From UBA7396 sp034676185 (GTDB taxonomy: Bacteria > Patescibacteriota > Gracilibacteria > BD1-5 > UBA6164), in the NCBI GenBank assembly GCA_034676185.1, contig JAUCCN010000011.1:1-48313 (forward strand): a stretch of DNA of 48,313 nucleotides. Direction: 5' to 3'. The notes under the pieces were generated by a model. The model did not search any database, was not told the DNA's origin, and worked only from the letters and a program-made list of their open reading frames with translations. The position numbers were made by a program, and so were the translations under genes. Of this stretch, positions 42,518 to 48,313 are shown one piece after another; positions within the stretch are counted from its first letter, which is position 1, and each line of letters opens with the position of its first letter.

Positions 42518-43641
42518 AATATGATTTGATTTAAGTTATAAATTACTTTATCCCGATTAAAATATTGTTTTAATTTTTCAATTTCTTCTTGATTATAAGT
42601 TATATTTTGGAAATTATTACTCCAATAAATTAATTTTTCTCAGAGTTTTTGTGAATCTCATATATCAAAAAATTCTCAAGTTACTCACTCTTTTATCATA
42701 TCTGTATTTCAACTAATTGGTGTTGATAATATATATAATCAAGAATATAGTGATTCTAAAATTGCAATACTCATAGCTTCAACTTTTGACGAACAAATTT
42801 GAATATGTGATAATTGATAATATTCTCTTACTTGTTCTTTTGTTAACCATCAAGTCATTTTTATATTATCTTTTAGATTATTTTCAAAAATAAATTTATC
42901 AATTTCAGGTCTTAATGGTCAATCTCAAACTATATTAACTATAAAATCATCAGTTTTAGATTTTAATATTTTTATAGATTCAAGCATCGTAAAAGGATCT
43001 TTTTGATCAACTAATCTTCATATAAATAATATATTAAACTTTGAGTGTTTTTTTGAAATATCAGGATAAAAAAAATCACTATTACATCAATTTGGAAGCA
43101 AAATATTTTTTTTATCATCTCAAAAATTATCAGCAAGTTTTTTCATTTCACTTGTCAAAACAAGAATTTTTTCAGCTTGATTCCAGATTTTTTTTGTATA
43201 CCAATTAGTTAAAATGTGAAATTTTTTCATTTTTTCTGGATAAAATCATGGTATATCATGTCAGTGGGTTGATATAATGTATGGCAAGTTAAATTTTTCC
43301 TTCAAGTATTTTGAAACAATTCATCCAGGAATACTAAAAAAAGAAATACAAACATCAAAGCTATTTTCCTTTAAATATGAATTTAAAAATTTTATAGTTA
43401 TAAAAGCCCAAGATAACATTTCTATAGGATTTGATTGAAATGCTTTTTTTCTCAAAGATTTTAATCTAATAATTGTTAAATTTCATTCTTGAGAAAATTC
43501 TTTTTCTCATTTAAACCATGTTGTAATTACAACTACTTGATTTCACATATGAGCTAGTCACTCAGCATATTTTTGACTAACAACTCATGCTCATCATCAA
43601 AGTGGTGGATATTCATAATTTATTATCAATACTTTTTTCAT
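42502..43641 (-). CDS. GT4-family glycosyltransferase
   Basis: 379 aa GT-B enzyme. 'VLIINYEYPPLGGGAGVVSQKYAEGLA' N-terminus, 'STHGHDIPGFYPEKM', 'LPNGCNSDFFYPDISKKHSKFNILFIGRLVDQKDP' and the C-terminal 'CSSKVEAMSIAILESLYSGLYILSTPISGN' (E-x7-E nucleotide-sugar motif). In the standard code it would end at UGA in an ATGA overlap; here it runs four codons further to TAG 42502. Operon with GT2 upstream (3-base gap) and pyruvyl transferase downstream. Confidence 0.93.
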
Positions 43642-43644
43642 ATT

Positions 43645-44592
43645 TTATTTATCAAAGTTTATTTTTTCTGAAATGATATAAAGTGGTCTTTCTCTAGTTT
43701 CATTGTAAATTCTTCCAATATATTCTCCTAAAATCCACATAAATATAAATTGTAATCACATAAATCAAAGTAAAACTATATTAATCCATTTATATAAAGG
43801 ATAATCAGTTCAATTTATAAAAAAATCATAACTTACATATAAAAAGAAAAAAGTTGATAATATGATTAAAAAAAATCATACCATTGCTCCAAGTTTTAAA
43901 GGAAATGTTGAGAAATTCAAGATTCCATCCATTGCAAGTTTTATCATCTTTTTCCAAGTATATGAAGTTTCTCCCAATATTCTTTCTGGTCTATCAAAAT
44001 CAACAAAAGTTGTTTTAAATCACATCCAAGCAAACATTCATCTAATATATCTATCTTTTTCTTTTAATCATTTAAAAGCTTTAAGTACTTTTTTATCAAT
44101 CAATCTAAAATCTCAAACATTTCTAGGAATTTTTGTATCTGAAACATGTGAAAGTATTTTATAATAAGCTATTGCTGTATATTTTTTTAAAAACTTATCA
44201 TGTCTATCTCTTCTTCTAGCATAAACAACCTCAAATCAAGCTTCCCATTTTTTAATCATTTCTAAAATCAAAATTGGTGGATCTTGCATATCAGCATCCA
44301 TAGAAATAATTAAATCTCCTGATGCTTCCATATATCAAGCTGTTAAAGCTTGTTGATGTCAAAAATTTCTACTTAAATTTATTCATTTAACATTTTTATC
44401 TTTATTTGATATTTCATATATTTCTGTCCAAGTTGTATCTTTACTTCCGTCATTTATAAAAATAATTTCATAATTATATTTTCAAGAAATACTTGATAAT
44501 ATTTTTCTAAGCGCCTCATAAACTAGAGAAATATTTTTTCATTCTCTATAAGCTGGTATAAGTATAGAAATCTTTTTCTTAGAAAAAATCAT
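43645..44592 (-). CDS. GT2 polyprenyl-phosphate glycosyltransferase (DPM1/ArnC/GtrB-like)
   Basis: 315 aa. GT-A domain with 'SILIPAYREGKNISLVYEAL', 'IIFINDGSKDTTWTEI', 'GINLSRNFGHQQALTAGYMEASGDLIISMDADMQDPPILILEMI' (DxD-type metal site), 'RDRYIRGMFAWMGF', and two C-terminal spans ending in 'EYIGRIYNETRERPLYI'. Makes undecaprenyl-phosphate hexose, the donor that GT-C enzymes such as those at 38088 and 39717 need. First gene of the glycan operon. Confidence 0.95.
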
Positions 44593-44612
44593 AATATTTT
44601 TTATAAAATAAA

Positions 44613-45908
44613 TTATCTTACCCAAATTACTCTTGTATTATTCCAATTCCATCTTGAAGTTATAGAATTATCTTTTGTAGAATAATCATTACAATTTCAA
44701 TGTATAAACCATCCTGTATGTTTATCAAAACCTCAAACTTTAAAAACAGTTTTATTGTTAATATTTACATATTGTTTACATCAGTAAAACATACTTTCCC
44801 AAGTTCATAGAGTTGCTAATTCTCATTGAATTTCAAGCAATCAAGCTCTATCATTAAATTCAAATTGATTTCAATATTCAAGTGACCAATTAGTTCATAT
44901 TGGAGTTTTACAATTAGCAACATTACTCATTTTAGAAAAACTAAAATCTTTATAAGTCAAATCAACATTTTTTAATATCCAACTTCCCTCACTTTGCACA
45001 GTTTCCAAATTATCACTCACAGCGAAATCTTTGGTAAAAAGTTTTTGTAATAATACAGAATTATAATTATTGTTATCGTTGAAACAAGTTTCTTTTCCAT
45101 CTTTATAATACAATCTCGTCCAACCTCATCCATCACTCTCTAAATCACAATATACTTTTATAGTTTTAGAAAATTTATTATATGCACTTCCTACAAGAGG
45201 ATTAATATAATAATATCCATTGGTACTCCATCCAGATTTTTTAATATCTAAACAAGATAAACTTTGTGAAAATTCTGTATTTGCTAAGTAATTTTTCAGT
45301 GTTAATTTATCTCCAATTAAAACATTTTCATTATTCATATAAATTGCATACGGTTCAAGTGTATGAAGTACATCAACTCAAAGTTTTGTTTCTTGAATTG
45401 GTCTTCCAGATTTTTGGTCAATAGCAATTCCTACATCTTGTCCGTATAAATATGGAAATCTTTTTGATATAGGATTATACGTTACTTTTTCATCTGATTC
45501 ATAAAAAGCCATGAGTTGAAATTTTTGCTTTGTTTCATCGGTAGTATAAGTATAGTAATTTAAAAACTTAAATATTTTATCTCCAAGAGGATCTTTTATT
45601 ACAGAAATCGACATATCTTGAAAGTTTTTCTCTCAAAAATATCATTGATAGCTTAAAATTTCTCCACTCGCGGTTATACTTACGGCATCTTCTGGGAGCG
45701 GATAAGTATTATTTTTTGTATAAAATAGCTTTAAATCATCATTTATTTGCAATAAATTTGCATATCTTATAGTATCCCTTGAGTTTTTATTTCAAGATAA
45801 TAAATATGAATACATGATAACTCCCGCCACAGTTACTATTCCTATCACAACAAAAATCTCTCCTCTTTTTTGTAAGAAATATTTTAATTTTTCTAACATA
45901 TTATTCAT
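44613..45908 (-). CDS. membrane-anchored surface protein with fibrinogen-like C-terminal domain
   Basis: 431 aa from ATG 45908 (428 from 45899). N-terminal anchor (about residues 16-36, 'RGEIFVVIGIVTVAGVIMYSYLL') followed by 'NLLQINDDLKLFYTKNNTYPLPEDA', the layout of pseudopilins (helix then 'L..y....n.YP'), but without the GFTLVE cleavage motif. From about residue 230: 'SCLDIKKSGWSTNGYYYINP', 'IKVYCDLESDGGGWTRLYYKDG' is the fibrinogen C-terminal signature (CDmxxDGGGWT), with paired cysteines to the end. Such domains bind glycans or proteins, so this is a likely adhesin. 20 bases downstream of nothing on its strand but upstream end of the glycan operon direction. Confidence 0.83.
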
Positions 45909-46036
45909 ACTCAAAAACAACATAAAAATAAAAGCTTAAGATTAAATTATAAAATATATTTTAAATTGTCAATAGTTATTTTGACTTTTTTTAAAAAATA
46001 AGTATAAGGGCAAATAATACTTTTTAATACAAAAAA

Positions 46037-46867
46037 ATGTTCCAAACTTTTTTTATAAAAATTTATTTTTTATTTTTATTTATTTTTGCTTTTTTATTCA
46101 TTTGACAAAGATATTTTGAAATAGAAATTTTCTATATTCTCATCAGTCTATACTGAGTATTACTCATACCCTTAAAATGATTTTTTACAAATAATTTTAA
46201 AAAACTTCTTTCAAATCCTAGTTTGAAAAATATAATTTTTAATCCTTGAATATATCTTTTTTTACTTTCTCTCTTCTTTTGATATATTCTTGCTTTTAAT
46301 ACTATACTATGGCTTATCATAACTTTTTACTTATTCTCACTTGCATTTGAAATAGAAAATAAAAATATATTCTTTTTATGAATTATCTATTTTATATGAT
46401 TTTTCATTTTTTATTTTTTAAATCCTGATTCATATATTTATAGTAGTTACCTTATTTTTTCTCTCTATAGTATCATTTTTTGAATTTTTTATACACTCAT
46501 TTGAAAAATAATTTTTCCTTTTCATCAATATATATGAAAAATAATTTTTATGTGTTTTATTCTTTTATTTACAATAAGTTTTTATTTTCCTATTCTTTTC
46601 CCATATCTTCCAATATTTATTTGTATTTTGCTGATATTTTGGAATAATTCTGAAGAAAAAAATATATATAATTCAAACTTTAAAATAGATATTATTATTT
46701 CTTCTTTCTTTTTTATCTGTTTTATTCCAATCATAAATGAATTTCTGAATTTTGATGAAAAAAATATTTTTCTTATTTTTAGTAGCATTTGATTTTTTAT
46801 TTCCTATATTTGATATAATTTAATAATTAAAAAAGCTCTTTCTTGAACTGAACCCATAAAAGTGTAG
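46037..46867 (+). CDS. polytopic membrane protein, 3' end altered by IS insertion
   Basis: 276 aa as read, about eight hydrophobic helices, many Phe and Ile, no recognised family. The native end was '...IIKKALS' then TAG. An IS150-group element entered between Ser and TAG, so the frame now runs TGA ACT GAA CCC ATA AAA GTG TAG, adding G-T-E-P-I-K-V from the IS end. In a standard-code host the IS end would itself supply the stop. The native terminator is split by the element, so transcription now reads into the IS antisense strand. Confidence 0.72.
46825..46843 (+). terminator. left half of the native terminator, split by the IS
   Basis: AATTAAAAAAGCTCT plus loop TTCT. Its partner arm AGAGCTTTTTTAATT is at 48263-48277. 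Joined without the IS and one TCT copy they form a perfect 15-base stem with a five-base loop and T6 tail, containing the native TAG. Confidence 0.8.
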
Positions 46868-46881
46868 TAAAAATAAAAAAG
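46844..46881 (+). repeat. left terminal inverted repeat of the IS150-group element
   Basis: 38-base end; mismatches to the right end are confined to four 2-base blocks. Confidence 0.85.
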
Positions 46882-46883
46882 GT

Positions 46884-47754
46884 TTAAATTAAATTTAAAA
46901 GATGATTTCTGTATTGAACAGGAGTCATTTTTTTTTCTGTTCCATTGAGGTCTTTCGTTATTATATTCAAAAATATAATTATTCATATAAATTTTAACAT
47001 CTTCTAAAGATTTACATTCAGAAATATCAATTTCATCTTTCATATGACTAAAAAATGATTCAGTAGGAGAATTATCAATACAATTTCCTTTTCTAGACAT
47101 AGATTGAATACATCATAATTTTTCAACTCATATTTTAAAACTAGGATGAGTATAATGAAATCATTGATCCGAATGAATAAGAGCTCAATCTAAATTTATA
47201 TTTTCTAAATCAGCTAAACTATCATGAACAAATCAAAAACCTAAATTATCTGAAATTTGATTTGATAGTATTTCTCAACTCACCATATCTTTAATTATAG
47301 ATAAATAAATCCATTTTCATTTAAATTTTATATAACTAATATCAGTTCAAAGTTTTTTTAAAGGGGCTATTCAAGAAAATTCTCTATTTAGTATATTTTT
47401 TGCTGTATTGTGTTCTTGAGTCGCTTTATTAATTTTAGAGTATGGATTTTTCTTCCTAATTATTGAAAGTAGTTCATATTTATGCATAATTCTGAGAACT
47501 TTTTTATGATTAAAATGTATTCATTTTTGTTTAAGTTTCATTGTAATCATTCTGTATCAGTATTTTCTTTTGTATTTTAAAGCAATTTCTTGTATTTCTT
47601 TTAAATCTAATTTTTCATTATTTTGTATGTTTTTTGATTCTAGTATTCATTTTTTGTATTTATAATATCCAGATTCTGAAACAATAAATAACTTGCATAA
47701 AGTTTTAATATTAAACTTTTGTGATAATTTCAATATTATTTTAAATTTTTCTGA
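46884..47754 (-). pseudogene. IS150-group transposase OrfB, frameshifted near its C-terminus
   Basis: DDE transposase domain: 'SEKFKIILKLSQKFNIKTLCKLFIVSESGYY' N-terminus, 'LGTDISYIKF' (first Asp), 'ALIHSDQGFHYT' (second Asp), 'SRKGNCIDNSPTESFFSHMKDE' (Glu), 'YNNERPQWNRKK'. The family's ending MTPVQYRNHLL is encoded, but one base out of frame: the T9 run at 46928-46936 (A9 on the coding strand) has one base too many. As read, translation leaves the element and ends at 46804. OrfB is +1 relative to OrfA, whereas IS150-type elements normally use -1 frameshifting. No good start codon exists near 47754. Probably inactive, unless the runs are sequence errors. Confidence 0.78.
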
Positions 47755-47755
47755 T

Positions 47756-48154
47756 TTAGGGATATTTTCAATATTTCAGCTTATACATTTCTTTTAAAAC
47801 TGCATTTTCTGTTTTTAAATATTCATTTTGTTCTAATAGTGTCATCTTATTTATATCTATATTTTCCACTTTTTTTCTTCATTTTTTACTTTCAAGCAGA
47901 AAATTTTCTCATTTAGTTTTTACATTATGCCTTAAATTCCGTAGAGTTCTAGTTACTACATCTGATATACATATATATTCAGGAAATCATAGTTCTTGAA
48001 ATATTTTTCTATGATATATTCATTTATTATCTAACTCTAACACTTTAATTTTAAATTCATCCGTAAAGCTTATGTATTTTTGTGTACAGTCTTTTACATA
48101 CTTGTTTTTCAGTAGTTCTTCTACTTGTTTTTTACTATATTTTATTCCTGCCAT
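47756..48154 (-). CDS. IS150-group OrfA
   Basis: 132 aa. MAGIKYSKKQVEELLKNKYVK..., helix-turn-helix region 'FTDEFKIKVLELDNKGIYHRKIFQELGFPEYI', and a C-terminal leucine-zipper-like helix ('MTLLEQNEYLKTENAVLKEMYKL'). Binds the IS ends and would be fused to OrfB by frameshifting. Intact, TAA at 47756-47758. UGA-Gly codons show adaptation to the host code. Confidence 0.85.
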
Positions 48155-48203
48155 ATTTTATTTATTTATATATTATATTTTCAGTATATTTATTTTTTAC
48201 ACT

Positions 48204-48227
48204 AAAAAAAGTAGATTCTACTTTTTT
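48204..48227. terminator. subterminal hairpin inside the IS right end
   Basis: AAAAAAAGTAG-ATT-CTACTTTTTTT; symmetrical, terminator-like in both directions, between the IS end and orfA. Confidence 0.65.
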
Positions 48228-48258
48228 ATTTCGACTCTACTTTTCAGGGGGCAGTTCA
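48221..48258 (-). repeat. right terminal inverted repeat of the IS150-group element
   Basis: Reverse-strand start TGAACTGCCCCCTGAAAAGT. Followed at 48259-48261 by the TCT target duplication, the native TAG (48262-48264) and the right terminator arm to 48277. Nothing else is seen up to 48313. Confidence 0.85.
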
Positions 48259-48313
48259 TCTTAGAGCTTTTTTAATTTATTTAATACAGATTTTAAAAGT
48301 ATTATTTCTTTAC

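Larger units (their letters stand above)
46844..48258 (-). mobile_element. IS3-family, IS150-group insertion sequence (1415 bp)
   Basis: Ends TGAACTGAACCCATAAAAGT (left) and, reverse strand, TGAACTGCCCCCTGAAAAGT (right), matching over the first 38 bases at 30 positions. Flanked by a 3-base TCT duplication (46841-46843 and 48259-48261). Carries orfA and orfB on the minus strand. A hairpin (48204-48227, AAAAAAAGTAG / CTACTTTTTTT) near the right end would block outside transcription entering the element. Confidence 0.93.

Noticed and set aside
46804..47100. long C-terminal tail of the transposase reading out of the IS
   Set aside because: The tail appears only because of the extra base at 46928-46936; the family ending MTPVQYRNHLL is present in the next frame.
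1..48313. UGA as tryptophan (mycoplasma-type code 4)
   Set aside because: TGA falls on invariant Gly positions (GGGTGGH, GPTGSGKST, LSGGQ, GFTLVE), and Trp positions use TGG.
1..48313. CRISPR array, rRNA genes or prophage
   Set aside because: No regularly spaced direct repeats, rRNA sequence or phage structural genes were seen on either strand.

Overview
The window comes from a very AT-rich bacterium that reads UGA as glycine (translation table 25). This code is known from the candidate phyla Gracilibacteria (BD1-5) and Absconditabacteria (SR1); the sequence does not decide between them. The evidence is direct. In-frame TGA falls at invariant glycines of many unrelated families: MurG GGGTGGH, PilB GPTGSGKST, ABC LSGGQ and P-loop, pilin GFTLVE, and transposase DQG. 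All gene stops seen are TAA or TAG. Read with the standard code, nearly every gene here looks shattered; read with table 25, almost all are full length. All gene calls below use table 25.

Layout. 1-4.4 kb: PadR-type regulator (cut by the window edge) and a MacB-like ABC efflux operon (permease, ATPase, long coiled-coil adaptor), with the same palindromic operator before both ends. 4.5-9.8 kb: Tag glycosylase, MFS transporter, dCTP deaminase, two small conserved-looking proteins, GltX. 9.9-10.4 kb: a collapsed IS3-family element. 10.5-18.7 kb: a rubredoxin-superoxide reductase fusion with an altered iron ligand, a YbbP-type permease, a frameshifted LamG minor pilin, CrtI-like desaturase, pirin, YbbA-type ATPase and a TesA-like lipoprotein esterase.

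18.9-27.5 kb is a compact type IV pilus locus: nucleotidyltransferase-like protein, Glu-rich single-membrane-span protein, PilB, a SpoIIE/RsbU-type PP2C phosphatase sitting between pilB and pilC, PilC, a small secreted protein, a convergent DsbA-like thioredoxin-fold protein, and the major pilin with its own strong promoter. 27.6-36.7 kb: HisS, a TMEM43/LUMA-family membrane protein, PAP2 lipid phosphatase and MurG in an overlapping operon, PNPase, LexA, a possible papain-fold protein and tRNA-Cys. 36.7-46.9 kb is an envelope/surface region: secreted surface protein, two GT39-like membrane glycosyltransferases, pyruvyl transferase, GT4 and GT2 glycosyltransferases, a fibrinogen-domain surface protein and a polytopic membrane protein. 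The last is hit by a 1415-bp IS150-group element inserted exactly between its last sense codon and its stop, inside the terminator hairpin loop.

Expression signals are unusually readable. Several promoters fit TTGAC(A/T)-N16-TATAAT, strong hairpin terminators follow most operons and often contain the stop codon, and clear Shine-Dalgarno sequences are scarce. Functionally the window combines DNA repair and housekeeping genes with a minimal, apparently phospho-regulated pilus, several adhesin-like surface proteins and polysaccharide genes. This fits a small surface-attached cell, but lifestyle is an inference.
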